Shown here: in pieces, positions 22,166 through 35,939 of the stretch | How positions within the stretch are numbered: position 1 is the stretch's first letter | Layout of the letters: each line of letters starts with the position of its first letter | NCBI GenBank assembly: GCA_920105625.2 | Contig: OV050032.1 | Span: forward strand, 22,363,981-22,427,980 | Length of the DNA: 64,000 nt | Direction of reading: 5' to 3' | DNA from: Clusia tigrina | Lineage: Eukaryota; Arthropoda; Insecta; Diptera; Clusiidae | Notes under the pieces: model-generated | What the model saw: the letters and a program-made list of their open reading frames with translations, nothing else | Told to the model about the DNA's origin: nothing | Databases searched by the model: none | Program-made: the position numbers and the translations under genes

Positions 22166-24350
22166 TGGTTGCACGTATGCACCACATTGCATTTCCCGGG
22201 GCATGAGTTACGAGCAGTTAAATGGCTTCCTTGTGGATTTATGCCAATACGGCTGATGCAGTAAGGCATCGCACATTGTGTGCTAACTTTGTTTTTTTCG
22301 TTCCGTTCTTTGAGGCACTAAAAGTAGGCGTAACCTCAAAGAAGGTTGTGTGGCGCAATGCGAGCGAAATTGTTATTTTCTATTGTTATTCATACTCGTG
22401 TGTTGTGTGTTGTTGTTTGGTAAGAATCACACGGGATGCAATTGTGCGAAACCACCAATTCATGCCAGCAATGCGCAATTAGTTTGCCGGAGCAGCCTTG
22501 CTGTGCAGGGTATGACAAATATATTGGAATCTTGTACAAAAACTCGTTGAGCAAACGCCAAACATTCAAAGATATTGAAATCGCTGACGGTGCTGTGCAG
22601 CTGTGGGGTCGTCGCGGAGTGAAGGACTAGCTTGCCATACGAGCTGGTTGGCTCCCGCCTTATGCACAGGTTGGCTCTGTATGCTATCATTCAAGTACAT
22701 GCGTTTGGGAAAATAAAAAGAGAATTACCAAAAATAAAAAAACACCAGCAAAATTAAAAGAAAAGAAAAAGAGGCCCAATGTAAACACACACCGCTGGAG
22801 CATTGCATACATTGCATGTACTTCAAGAACGCGTGGCCGCGTGCGGCATTGGTACTGGGATTGAATGTGTGACTATTTTCAGAACGTGAAAATTGCTTTC
22901 TCTCCAGCGCAATTGATCTTTTGGTACTTGCTCAGCATAGTGGGCAGTAGGGTCGGGCGGGCGAACGGTTCGAATCGCTGCGGCTGTACGTTTGGGTAAT
23001 TTATTTCCCTGTTCGAATTGGTAATTATTACTTTTCTTATGTAAACAAATTGCTAATTTTGGTATTCCTTTTCGTTTTGGTTTTTTCTGTTTCTCAATTT
23101 TTTATTTTCTTTTTTTGTTTCTTGTTTTAAATTGTACAAACAAAATTTATGCCTCGGAGGCGTTGAGTTGTGAAACTTTATGGTTTGGGAATTGAGAGAG
23201 TATTCTTCGTTTTCGCCTTTAATTGTGGTACACTTTTTGTGCTGAGGTGTCTGCAAATCAGGTGTTTATGACAAATTCCTAATGAAAATAACTGAAAGAA
23301 AAGATTTTAGATTTTTTAAATACTAAGGGCAATTAAGTCAAGTATTATCTAGAAAATTGCGAGAAACGCAAAAACAGCATGGACGAAAATCAGCACTATT
23401 TTTGACTGAATTTCAGGAGTTTCATTGGTGGAACGCAAATTCCATAGCCATTGTTTCTGTTTCAGGATTCAGGAAAAATAATTAAAATTTTATTGAAAAG
23501 GAACAATTCAGTTTCTAGGAATCAGTAATTTAATTGCTGAAAAGTGATCGTCACTAATGCAGTTGGCTTTATTCATCTTCGGTAGTTAATACACAACTCT
23601 TCAGTTGCTTGAAATCAGAGATTCTGTGAGTAGGTGGCTTTCAGAAAATTTCAAGGCACGCCAATCAGATTGCTAAAACTCCAACACTAAGAAGATAATT
23701 AAGGTAATTACGAATAATAATTTGAAAATTCCTATTTTACATTTTTCGACAGCTGAATTTACATCCATTCCAACCACTGAATAAGAGCTGCACTGGGAAA
23801 TATATGAATCTACCCTTACAGAAATAGAGTATACGTGTGATTAGAATATTATTGGGTACGAGAACTATATGGGGTACTTATAACTTATTATTAAACATTC
23901 CAAACCTCTTCATGTATATAGGCGTGGCAGCTCATATATTCTTCTCCACATTTAATACTGCAATGTCTCTATGACAAAGGTTGCTGATAAACCTTGCATA
24001 GCTGTGGAGTTATGCATACACGTCAATAATAGGGATGCCAGTGGACTTCCCTGTCCCTGTTTTGTTCAGAGTTTTGTAGTGCCCCTCTGAATCATTACGT
24101 ATAATTTAAAAATTTCGTTAAAAATCGTATACAGGGAGGGGTCTCCAGTTATGTTATATGTCAATTGTGAGCCTGGCATTGGAGTTATCCCGCCCACCAA
24201 CAGCAAGCACAGAATCTAGAATCGGCTAACATAGCTTTCAATTAATATTCTATGATATCTCCACAGCAAATTATTGGGGAGCTGGACGTTTAAATGTTTG
24301 TATTCTTAAAACCCAATTTCATACATAAACTTTGTGATATACAGAATAAC
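16317..24350. other. Long gene-free stretch with simple repeats
   Basis: Holds a (TC)n-rich tract (16818-16850), CA tracts at 17818-17837 and 22137-22159, a GTT/GCT-rich trinucleotide area near 17570-17625 and an A-rich run near 21798-21825. GC-richer patches at 17060-17170 and 22540-22640 could be regulatory or untranslated. I found no exon with a recognisable protein motif on either strand. Confidence 0.4.
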
Positions 24351-24429
24351 AGTTTCAAGAAGACCCCATAACAATGAGGCATGTGGGTGGAATTTTTGTC
24401 TACATTTTCTCTTCTATGCGTTTATTAAT

Positions 24430-24895
24430 CGAAATGTTCTACAATATACTACATATATATTCTAATTATATACCTTTTCTACACATTCTAATTATCTACA
24501 TATTTTACTTCTTATACATTTCCTATTTCTCATTTTTACATACATATTTTAGTTATCTACATTTGTTAATTATTCTAATCATATACATATTTTATCCTTT
24601 ATATATTTTAATAATCTACATTTTCTACATACATATATTAGTTATCTACTTTTTCTCAATATACATATATATTTTAATAATCTATATGCTCTACATACAT
24701 ATTCTAATTATATACGTTTTCTACACATTCTAATTAGCTACATATTTAACTTCTTATACTTTTCGATATTTCAAATTTTTACATACATATTCTAGTTATC
24801 TACATTTACTACATATCCTAATATATTTTAATAACTTACATTTTTCACAAACATATTTTAATTGTCTACGTTTTCTACATATCGTAAATATATGT
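24430..24895 (+). repeat. Degenerate AT-rich tandem repeat with 242-bp higher-order unit
   Basis: The short theme is a CTACATA-rich and TTTTAATTATCTACAT-like motif repeated about every 25-35 bases with variation. Superimposed on it, the block starting at 24461 recurs from 24703 (period 242) with a few substitutions, including CTACACATTCTAATTA and ACTTCTTATAC in both copies. The long hydrophobic frame through it (IIYIFY repeats) is a by-product of the repeat, not a protein gene. Confidence 0.8.
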
Positions 24896-24899
24896 CGAT

Positions 24900-26950
24900 T
24901 ATAGACTTTAAAATTAAAATATGTATATATTTTCTCTATATTCGAAATATTTTGGTTTTTTTAACACGAACATGTACAGAAATACATACACGAATTTGAT
25001 GAACTGAGAGTATAAAAGTCATATAAATCAGCCTTCTCACTTTAACAGATTCTTTCACTAATCCAAATACATATACAATAATTTTGGCGACAGCGAAGTA
25101 TTTCCAATAAGAGACGGTTTCAAATATTTCATAATGTTTGTAAGCAAAAGACGAGCTTACATAAGTCACAGTTGGTTGTTTCCGCTCCTCGATTGTGTTG
25201 GCCAGGTTAGGTTACACTGGCTGGGCATTGTTTTGGCCATTACTTAAGTGGATTTGTAATGTAGCCAATGTAATGGAGTTATCGCCATCTCTTCATCTTT
25301 AAGTGGGCATTGATTTCATTAATTTTGTCAGGCATATGAGAATTTTTTAGTCCAATAACTGGTGAAAGTGATAGTATAACGCCACATACTCGTCTGGGAA
25401 ATCTCTGCTACCGTTAAGTGGACTGACCCACAGACCGACCACACAGTTCACAACCTACTCTTGCGGGCATAGAGACGAGCCTGTTCAGTGCCAGACACTC
25501 CTGTCGCAGTGAGCAAATGCAGAAAAATGTCCCTAATATATTCACAATTTACGGCGAAAGTGGCGCCAGCTTCATTTGTGCTCGACCGGCGGTGGCTTTC
25601 CAAATGCAGCCACAAAACTCGCCACAGTTTTACAAAATCACATTTCTCAACGACATGTCAAAATATTGTTAACTCCTCGCCGTAAAAAAGAAGGCATCAT
25701 TTGACTGTGTGACATGTATGAGGACGGGTCGGTTGTGTGTCCTATTTGGCACATTAGCCTTCGTACCGAGATGCGAGATAAGTACGGTAGTGGTAGGCAA
25801 GCGTGCATTGAAGCGACCAGCCACTTGAGATTTCTTGCGCCCCTTACTCCGTGCACCAGTTTCCATGCCATTCCGTAGCGTAATCTGATGCCAACTGTAA
25901 GCTACATGTGCGACCTGATCGACCGTACAAATGGACAAATGGAGCGCTGATCGTTGACAATGACTACTCAAGGAAAAGATGCTGCAAGGATAATTTGTCA
26001 AATTTGAATTGTTGGAAATTCGAAACAGGCACGGCATCACTGCACAGACAGTGAGGCAGAAGGGGAGAAGAATTCGTTTAGAGTTGCTCATTCCAAAACA
26101 CTAATTAGAACAAGTTCACGTACATCTACGAGTACTTAGCAGAGATAATGCGCACAGCCATTGTCGGCTGTTTTCAATGTGTGGTTGGTGAATTCTGAAA
26201 TATTTTTTTAAAATAATTATCCAAACTTCATGTACGAATTTTTTCCAAATAATTTATATGAATATATTTGAAAATTTGTTTAATACACTCAACACTAGCC
26301 CCTTTAGTGAAACGATTACGCCCACGCAAGCGATCACCGCAGGTTGAAATAACAAAATGGCTCAAATGTTTGGTGTCCCCCTTTCTGGCAAAATCACAAT
26401 TCACAGTGTGCTCCGTCGCAGTGTACTGCAATCACGTAAGATGGCTCCACCAATGCAGGCAACGACATGGTGATGAACTGTTAAAGGCGGCCGGAAAAGT
26501 TGTGAACATGTACTCACTAGGGACATTCGAACAACGCAAGAATTCAATATTCGCCTGTACGAATATCGAATATGTCGAATTATCTGACTATGAGCGTACA
26601 TCATATGAGAAAGTCGAAAGGTATGCTGCACTCAGTGTTCATTTGACTTCCAGAGAGTTCCTGTTGCTTGTCTCGGAATCAGGAAATCTGAGTCTCGATA
26701 ACAACACATTCAAAATATTTTGACATTATTCTTTACACGTCCTCACAGCTTCCCTTTACGAATCTTCCCTTTAGGAATGATTTGAGAAATAAAATAATGC
26801 AGTTCTTGTGATCACATGCAACGCCGATATCATTCATTGTTAACATCGGTCAACGCTTTATAGAGAACGATTTATTATATCTTCACCATAATTAATTATG
26901 CCTGCAAGGGGTTGGGGAATGAGTGTTAGCTACTGAGGCTTCATTATAGC
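24900..26950. other. Intergenic, weak open frames only
   Basis: Two longer frames occur. A 140-codon minus-strand ATG frame at 25669-26091 has a hydrophobic N-terminus resembling a signal peptide. A 151-codon plus-strand frame at 26268-26723 has no recognised motif. Neither shows a domain, conserved pattern or splice context I can identify, so neither is called. Confidence 0.35.
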
Positions 26951-26959
26951 CTTTTCCTT

Positions 26960-28045
26960 TAAGAAAGGTGAAAAGGGTATACTAATTTTGTGCTTTTGAG
27001 AGGGGTTGCAATTTCAAGAAGGAGGCGTGCTAGGTATGGACATACGGTAGGTGTGGATATACAGATACGATCAGAATCACTTTCTAAGCAATTTTTATTT
27101 TGTCCGTCCGTCTGTCCGTCTGTGGACACTTTTTCTACACCGTTAGAGCTATCTTAATGAAATTTTGCAAAAGTATAGTCTGGACAAAGATACAGAACCA
27201 GATTGCTATATGGGACGAGAGAGACCACGCCTACCTCCCATATAAGGAACTTCTTTCACCCTTTTTAAACTTAACTTCGGTCGAATTGATGGAATCGTGA
27301 CGCAATTTAGCAGTTATGGAGATGTGGGTCCTACTAAACACTATGCTGTATATATGAACTGCCACGCCCACTATTAACAAATATTAATAACTTAAGATCT
27401 GGTAGAGATTTACGGACGAAATTTTACGGGAAGGAACATGTGGACATTATAAAGGTATCTGCAACAAATGGGGCTGATCAGAGAAAGGACACGCCCACTT
27501 TTGATATAAGGAACTTTCGGGTCTTAAATTAAAAGTAGCCTACCTATGTATGTCTCGTATTGATGCCAGCGGAATAAAAATTGGCAGATATATACTTGGG
27601 GTACATAATAGTGTGTGTGCAGAATATGAAAATCATAATACAACTGCCACGCCCACAATTAGCCAGAAATCATTACTAGGTTTCTATTAAAGATTTATCA
27701 ACGAAATCACAGGAAGGATGCGGGTACTAACATTAAACCCCACGCAAAAAATGGGCCTGTTATTTTTAGAGCCACGCACACTATTGACATATTATTATAG
27801 CTTACGACCGATACAATATTTTTGGCCTAAATTTTATATTAGTAGTTATATTGGCACTACAAAGCCGTACACAAGAAATGTCGATATAATCAATTCAAGG
27901 TACCCTATCGAAAATGACCGCAGATATGCTTCTAATGATGATTTATGAAGAAAACATCCCCATTGTTGAGCTCGCACGCACAAGGAAAGGTAAAGGGTAT
28001 TTCGAAGTCGGTCTAACCCGACCACAGACTTCTGTACTCGTTTTT
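26960..28045. repeat. Putative dispersed non-coding element with (TCCG/TCTG) core
   Basis: The block opens with a GAAAGGTGAAAAGGGTATAC segment and a TTGTCCGTCCGTCTGTCCG-type run at 27100-27120, followed by text like GAGCTATCTTAATGAAATTT. It closes with AAAGGTAAAGGGTATTTCGA near 27986-28005. The AAAGGT..AAGGGTAT words near both edges are in direct orientation. Blocks of this style are common dispersed repeats in fly genomes (general knowledge); the family and exact ends are not established here. Confidence 0.5.
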
Positions 28046-28059
28046 TATATATGTACATA

Positions 28060-31000
28060 GTTTTAATTTATTATGCTAAAAAGAAATATATAATAAAAAT
28101 GTAATTGGTGTAGAAATTACTCATAATTTTGCTTTTTATGCGTTTGTGTTTTGTAGTCGTATTCGCAGGTTTTCTGAAACTTTGGCCAAATGTGAATGTG
28201 AGTGAGAAAACGGTGCATAGCTGAATAATTGCTACGAATATTCGAACATCACTAGTATCTTTGGGTACATGCCATAGCGAAGATTCGAGCTACGCTCGGA
28301 GCAAACGAAAGCAACACTCCAGCAAGCAGAAGCAATGGCAGTGTCGGGCATTTATTGCTGATAGCTATTTTTATTTTCATAAGCAACAAGTAAGAATACG
28401 AATTACTATAAGGCTGGCTGCTGGGTGCAGGCTGTTGCCTGCCTGCTCTGGCAGTAATGCCGTGCAATGACGACAACGATTGTCGAGTGAAATGAAACAG
28501 ACGCCTGGCTGGCTCCATTTGCCATGTTAGCTCATGACGGTGGCCGTTAAATTTGAATTGATTGCGCGCCACAATCCGAAAAACACACACACTCACACAC
28601 CATACCCGATCGATTGCAGGAAATTCCGTTTCCTTCATGAGCGCGCCAAAAGATAAATCGCTGCCCTTGGTTTGTTAATACATTTATGTGTTTCGAAAAG
28701 TGCTCAAAGCGGAATACGTAGCGAACCCCGTTGACGCTATTTTGCAATTAGCCAAGTTAGGATCGAAGGAAAGTCAACTTAACGGTTGAGCACCCAAAGG
28801 CATACACACAACAATTAGAAATAACAATAAAATTTCTTTGCATATTGAGAGTGAACGTTCGTTAATCCATTAAAATTTATATCGTTTTTAAGCATTGCAT
28901 TGTATTTCTTTTATAAATTTTTTATGGCTTCTTTGCTTCGTTTCTCCATCACAATTCAATTCATTTGATTTCATTTTTGGCGCAATCGCTTGTGAGAGTG
29001 GTGCTGCTGAGCGCCGATAAATCGTCCAATTTTATCGCTGTGAAATTGGAAATTTTCGTGGAAAAAAAACAACGACATTTAAATTGCGCACACTAAAATT
29101 CCCATTCACAGGCTTTGCTTCTCCGAATCGCATGAGTGGGCTTTGGCTTTGTTCGCAACACCACACCATACCACACCACACCATAGCGCCGAGCAGCGCA
29201 GCGCGACGCAACGAAACGCGCTGTGGCAATCGGCATGGCTATTGGCCGCCATCGGGGCGGCCATCTTTAAAGTTTCACATTTTTATGGCGTACTTATTTG
29301 TTGGCGTTATTCAATATTTGGCTGCTTACTAGCGTGTAAGTTGGCTTTGCATGCGTTTCCTTGCCTTCTTGGCTTTTGATGTAGCTGAATGCGGAACGAG
29401 AGCAGCCATTTTCAATTTCATTTCAGTTTTTTTGGCTTTTGCTTTTCATTTTGCAATTTGTTGCCTTCGAAAATATTTTATGTGAAAAATAATTAATACT
29501 GAATGCAAACTAAAAACAAAATCCACAATAAATCAAGTGGTATTTAATAATACAGCATTTATACAGTGAGGAGTGTGAACTGGCCAGGTAGCAGGTCGCG
29601 AAGCCATAGCGGAGCCAGAATGTTGGTTTTCATAAATGTACTAATGCTTTCTGAAAAAAATCGCCCAAGATTTGATGCTTGGATACCGCATGTTGTCTCG
29701 AACAATCTGCACATAGGCCAGCCAGATCATTCAGCAGTTCTTATAGTATGGTGCAAATATTTCGGAAGAACCTTTGTGTGACCTTCATAGATGGAAACTT
29801 AGATACTGCATTATTATGTATAATGTAGTATACTTGTTATATTACTTCACGTTGTCAGATTATCAACCTTTAACGCTTTAGTTGAAGGGGAATTTCTCAG
29901 GTAAAGAAACCATTTCTTTAGTTGTGGAATTATTGACAGCCGAAGGCTTTAATATTACTCTTTAAAGAGAGAATCATAAGTTGGTCTGATGAAATATTAG
30001 AGGCTACAATGTTAGATTGAGTAGCGCTAATCTAAGATAAAGTTAGAAAAACATACAAATTGTTCTTAAGAAATTCCCCAATTAGGGTTGAGGGCGTCTA
30101 ATCTCTTTGGAACCACCCAGAGACACACTCTCCACATCATTTTCTGGTTCATTGTTAGGCCTATTGTAGCCCAAACTGATTTTGTGTGCTCACCAAAGTC
30201 AACAAGCTGCAAACGCTTCCTTGTCTCTCCGTTACAGAATTCCGTTGGAAACGCTGCATTATGCGGACCCAAAACTAGGACATTGATCGCCCCTCTGCAT
30301 ATGACCAGTGGAAAAGGTTGTTTTTTAAAATAAAAAATAACAGCAATTAAAATCGGTTCCTTTATTACTCTTCAAAGGTAAAGTTAAAAGAGTCCCTCGG
30401 TATAAAGTTTTCCCTCGCAACTGTGCATCGGTAATGCTTTGATACTTTCCGGAGCCTGCATACCCATAAGAAAGTTGTACTCTGTTAGATAGCAGGCTAT
30501 TATGGCATCACAGGATACAAATCCGCCTAAGATACGAGTATAGCTAGAAAGTGTTCCACGAACACTTTTACGATTACTCGGATGTTTGCTTGTTTCTTTT
30601 CCAAAGTGGTGATTGAGGAGTGGACAACAGATAATTAGTTATCATACTGGGAACTCTCCCTGGTTTAAGACTAGACAAAGAACTTGGCCTATCTAGTGAC
30701 CACAATCACTTCACCTCAGAGCGTGTGTAAGATTCTATTCGATATTTCTATCTGGGCACTATTTGCTTCAATATCACACGAATACTATAATAATAGAATG
30801 TCGTTTGTGTACTGATGAGATAACATAACATATCCTCCGCGATTTCCTACCTCTGACTTGGTTTAGAATAGAATTATTAAAGTGATGTGAGTGACGTTTA
30901 TACCAATAACAATCGAATTTCATACCAAGGACTCCTTTTCTCAGTGAATTAAATGTGGAATACTTTAAAATTTCACATATAAAAGTAATTCCATTACGTT

Positions 31001-31700
31001 AAAATGCGTTCTGATGTTTCGAATCAAGGTAAACAGTATTATCAATATCTAAAAGCATCGCCAATGTCGCTTTAGTACCACGAGTATATATGTAAAAACG
31101 GTATTTTCTATATATCTGCTTGAAGTTGCGTTTATTTTAAATATGTACTCAAATATGATGGTATCAGTTGAGACCCAGGGCACTCATTTCAAGTGTTGCA
31201 TTTGTTTTAGGAAATCCTAGTAGCTTACAAAAGGTGTCATGGTACAAAAGGTACATACTCATCGATGAAACTATGTCTTATTATTCTGGAATCTTGTAAA
31301 GATCATATCACAAAATCCAAAACTAATATTGGACCGGACAATTTTCACCAGAACTCACGATTGAACACAAAGGTGAATTGGATAGTTATTAGAAGATTTC
31401 GGAACGCAAACATGTTCACTGAATTGCTTTGTGATAGGCACTTCTATGGAAAGAATTTGGAGTTAGCTGCTCTGATATATTTGGCATATCTTGCAAAACA
31501 GTACCGAAAGAGTGCGCATGAACTAGTGTATACCCATATGTAATAAACGTGACTTTCCAAGAGAATTTTGTCATACCCTTAGAGATATGGAGCTGAAATT
31601 TGACAACAAGTTGAGATGGCACAATTATATAGATATGGACTACAAAAGAATTCGAGGCCGGTTTTATGTTTTCTGGGTTCACGTTATATTAAACACTTAT
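28060..31700. other. Intergenic, no gene recognised
   Basis: Contains a CCACACCATA-type simple run near 29158-29182 and GC-richer patches at 28260-28470 and 29190-29270. A minus-strand frame at 30066-30272 has no identifiable domain. Nothing here can be supported as a gene. Confidence 0.4.
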
Positions 31701-31710
31701 ATATAATTAG

Positions 31711-32130
31711 AATAGGGTAGAGAACTGCCATAGAAGGAGGTTTCCAAGCATTCAGGCAAGTGATGCCCATTGTACTATAAATCTGGAGGAAATTGGGATT
31801 TGTGATAGGGCAGAGATAAGACTTCAAACTTCTTTGATTATTTTATGGATCTCAGAAGTCTGTCCAGGGGTAATTAAAGTACATTGTCCATTCTCAATTC
31901 ATTTGCCCCTGACAAGTGCCTCCTCATTCTGGTAAAGGCAGAACAAGCACAAAGAAAATACTCTGTGTCATCCTATTCTTTCTCCAGAGAGTTCGGACTC
32001 TCGATGATGCCTATAGTTGTCATATGATGACCCTGTGGATTATGCCCGGTTATTAGCTCAACCAATGATCGGGAATATTGCCTTTGAAATCCACAATCAC
32101 ATTTAAAGTAATTACATATGAGCGCTCAGT
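31711..32130 (-). mobile_element. 3' end of an RNase H-type LINE (C-terminal domain)
   Basis: On the minus strand this reads, with interruptions, as the far C-terminus of a LINE polyprotein. A GHHMTTIGI-like block comes first, then an acidic stretch followed by FLCACSAFTRMRR (the cysteine/histidine cluster found after RNase H in such elements) and LLRSIK. The 3' tail (31711-31800) is shared with a second short copy at 35221-35320. Stops and indels abound; it is a relic. Confidence 0.7.
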
Positions 32131-32139
32131 TGCCGTGGG

Positions 32140-34050
32140 TCAATGTTTCCATATATCTGACCACATAAACCACGCCCATTTGAATCTACCCATTTTATTT
32201 ATTTATTTATTTAGTAACAAAGTTCTTCATCTGGGGACATTAAAATAACCCTCTTAATAATACATATATGACCCGAAATAAGAAATTTGTGATTCAATTT
32301 GAAGTTGAAATTTTTAAGAAGGAAAAGCTCAACTGCCACTCCTACTATATCGTCCATATCTGCAAATGTTATTGAGGGGGCAGCTTATTTTATATTAATT
32401 ATTATTTCCCGTTCTACTCCTGTGCCGAGGCATCCTGGATTCGCTTGAATGTTTGTGACAATAGAAGGCAAAACCAAATTGCAATCATCCCATCACATTC
32501 CTCACATGTGACTTCTCTCTATTCTAATGCTTGTTTGTAGTTGTTTGTTTAAGTGCTCACTTGGTAGTTCAGTTTGTGTTTTGACCTGCTGTGACGTTGG
32601 CCTCTGAACACAAACGAATCAATCGGAGCTGTGTTCGCTCACGCACAAAAATGGCAAAAACATGTATGTGTGTGTGTGTGTGAACCAAAAGTCCACATTC
32701 AAATGAAAATGTTCATGAAATTATAACAAAAATAAATAAATTTATTTATGTAAGAGTGGTTAGGTGGTCAGTCAGCTGTTAAAGATATTATCAGAGTAGC
32801 AAACGTAATCGATTGTCAGAGTGTTAATCGAAATTACCATCGCGAGCAGAGACGTAAAATGGGCATTAAGAGGTCAGCAGCTTAAGAGTCGGGTTCAGCA
32901 GTGAAGAAGCCGATCAACCAAAGCAGTTTTAAGTTTACCTTTCATATTCGCACACCTAACTACTTTCAATTATTCATTTGCGTTTTCATTATTTTATATA
33001 TTAATAAAATACCGGTTGTATTAAATTACAACCTTCACATTTATGAAACAGCATTTATATACAGGTGGGCTCTCTGCTCATGTAAATATTTACAACGGCA
33101 TGCTCCGCCAGCCACGAGTTGCTCTACAACATGGCTTGCTACCATCCCATTGATCTATTGTATCATCAGTCGTCAATTCTCTAATCAAACCGATCAAGCA
33201 ATTCACATTTGTTTGTTTTTACTTTTCTTTTTTGTGTAAGCTAAAAAAATGTTTGAAAAAAATGGCGCTGACTGGCGAAGACTCGATTCCAAATGCTGTT
33301 GCAACACGTGAGTCCGACCGCAGAATGGCCACACCGCAAGGTCTGCTGGGGCGTCTTCGATGGCTTTGACCAATTAAAAACGCATTTCGTAAATATTTAA
33401 AATAAAATCAAAATCAAAGAGAAAAAACAAAGTTCCGATTTTTTCCTATATGCATCTATTGTAAATATTTAAAATTTCTATAAACATTTATAGTTTATTT
33501 GGAAGCTAAAACCAAAAAACAAAAAGGGAAAAAACGCATACATAAGTAGAGTTGCCCATGTTGGCCCAGTGTTGTGCATAGTTGTAGCCACGTCTGCGTC
33601 AACTTCTACGACTACGTCCACGTCCACGTCCATCCAGCCGTACCACCGCTCAGCGATTCCAGTGAGCAACCGCTTTCAGTTATGATCCACTTGATCATCC
33701 GAAAATGGGGTGTCAGTAGCAACAAGTTGTTATAGGTCAGTGTGCAAAAACAAATACTCGTAATTGTTGCGCCTCCTATGCTCGTGCGGAGTGTTTGGCG
33801 GTGCTGTTGGTGTTGCGCTGTTGTTGTGGTTGTTGCTAGTGTACAGAGTGCGAGTACTTGTAGCTGTACGAGTATGTATACAAACTGGTTAGATTGTTTA
33901 GAGAGAAATTTCAATGTTTAATTGTTAAATGTTTATATATGAAAGCGTAAGGAAGCCCGGTGATGCCCGATGCCCGCCAATGGCCTGGTACAACACAAAC
34001 TTTGATCAAATAAATAACAATGATGCTGCAGCGTTGATAATGATGTGGAA
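32140..34050. other. Intergenic, no gene recognised
   Basis: Holds an (ATTT)n run near 32196-32213, a (GT)n run near 32665-32682 and a GTCCAC-rich area near 33610-33630. Overlapping open frames at 33478-33914 on the minus strand are repeat-driven. TACTCGTA at 33755 and TACGAGTA at 33867 are present. Confidence 0.4.
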
Positions 34051-34077
34051 TTAAACAATATATTAAGTTGGTTGGTC

Positions 34078-34217
34078 ATCGTCGTCGTCGTCATCATCAT
34101 CATCATCATCATCATCTGCAGTAGGATGTTCATCACCGGCACCAGCAACATGATCGTTGTAGTAGTTGTAGTCGTCATCGTCGCCGTAGTCGTTGTCGTA
34201 GTCGTAGTCGTAGTCGA
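34078..34217 (+). repeat. Trinucleotide microsatellites (GTC/ATC and GTAGTC)
   Basis: A (GTC)n then (ATC)n block at about 34080-34117 is followed by a GTAGTC/GTCGTA-rich block at about 34158-34217. They generate homopolymeric Asp, Met, Thr or Val frames on both strands that should not be taken as proteins. Confidence 0.88.
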
Positions 34218-34748
34218 TGTTATGCATAAATATACGTCCATATAGAACGAACAGGCACAGAAGAGCATCTCTTGACTTCAAAACGATCTTGTTTTGTTTG
34301 GTGGATTCGTGGTAGACTGTGGATGGAAATGAATGAAGGAGAGAAAGCACGAATTAATTTGTTTACAAATGCTCATAATAGTAAACAATTTGGTATTTAA
34401 TAGCATTAAATAAAACAATTTTTAAATAACTTTATGTACGAACGAGTATTATTATGATTACTTGGTTGTTTGTTTGGTGGATTGCGTGCGTTCATTGATC
34501 TTGAAACGGGTTTGTTTGGGAATTCCCTCTTTGTAAGTTTGTTTACAACTGTGCTAATTGTTGTTAACAAAACAGCTAATTTTGAACATAATCGAAGAAT
34601 ATTTTCTTATAGTTGTTTTGCCTTCACATTGCCAGAAGAGGAAGGATATATTCTTAACTGTATGTATGCACATGTTGCACATGTTGATGATGGTCTATAC
34701 AGATTTTTTCAGTTTTCTAAGAAGCGTTGAAAGTTTGCTACTGACGTG

Positions 34749-35009
<261 letters not shown>

Positions 35010-35220
35010 ATCATTATCTTTTTAGATGTTTGTGACCATTGTCTTGGCGGATTCGGTGGCGAATCTGCTAGTCTTACAATTGGTGGGTCATGGTGGGTGT
35101 CCTAATGATTGATTATTTCTAAAAAGAATTGTCGAAAATAAACTTGGAACAATCTTTCAAAATGTAGCAGGGTATTTATATGGTAAATACTTGTACTGAT
35201 GTTATCAACATTGTATACTT

Positions 35221-35320
35221 TAGGAGTGGGGTAGGCTGGAGAGCTGCGAAGAAGGAGTCTCCAAACATTCAGGCATTGATGCCCATTGTACTGTAAGCCT
35301 GGTAAAATATTTGGGGGAAG
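35221..35320 (-). mobile_element. Short LINE 3'-end fragment
   Basis: This ~100-bp stretch is a diverged copy of the 3' terminal segment at 31711-31800. Both contain CATTCAGGCA, TGATGCCCATTGTACT and a GTAGGCTGGAGAG/GTAGAGAACTG-type edge. It is what a severely 5'-truncated insertion of the same LINE would leave. Confidence 0.72.
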
Positions 35321-35939
35321 GGGGAGATGGACAATTTTGGAAAGGAAGGACTTTTGTTAATATATACCGAAATTTTTCTGTTTTCACCAAACAATTATAA
35401 ATATATTTAATTCCTTTAATGTGTTATGGAAGAAAAAAAATCATTTCAGTTTTTGGAGAGTTGTTTTAATCAATTGTGGAATAATATTGTCAATTATTGC
35501 CGTGGGATAGCATGCACAGCTGCACCTGTGCTTGAGCACCTTCTCACAGTTGTTTGTGTGCTTCGTCTGAGAGTTGTAGTCATTTTCTACAATAATATCA
35601 ATAATAGAGATAAAAATAGGGCTCGGATTTAAAGTACACACAAACATTGTTGTAAAAAAACTTTTGTATGATCATTTAAATTTAAATTTAACATCATTTC
35701 CGTGACGCAGCATGAAAATATATTTTTTAACTCCTTCAATTTTTTGAATATTCTGCAATTTTGGTTTAATAACATAATATCCCAACAAATTCTTATCAGC
35801 GCACGGGTTTCTGAAAAATTCTCTCAGTAGTTCTGCTTCGAAAAACGCTACGCATTGCGTGCGTTTATAGAGATAAGACCATGAATTGTTGGAGCAAGTA
35901 TGAAACAAAGATGGTGCATTAGTCGACGGTTTTTATTAT

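Noticed and set aside
25669..26091. 140-codon minus-strand frame with a signal-peptide-like start
   Set aside because: No recognisable domain, no splice or promoter context, and similar-length frames occur by chance in this region.
26268..26723. 151-codon plus-strand frame
   Set aside because: Begins without ATG, no motif, and overlaps an equally plausible antisense frame.
34045..34350. Poly-Thr, poly-Asp and poly-Val frames
   Set aside because: Products of trinucleotide microsatellites on overlapping strands.
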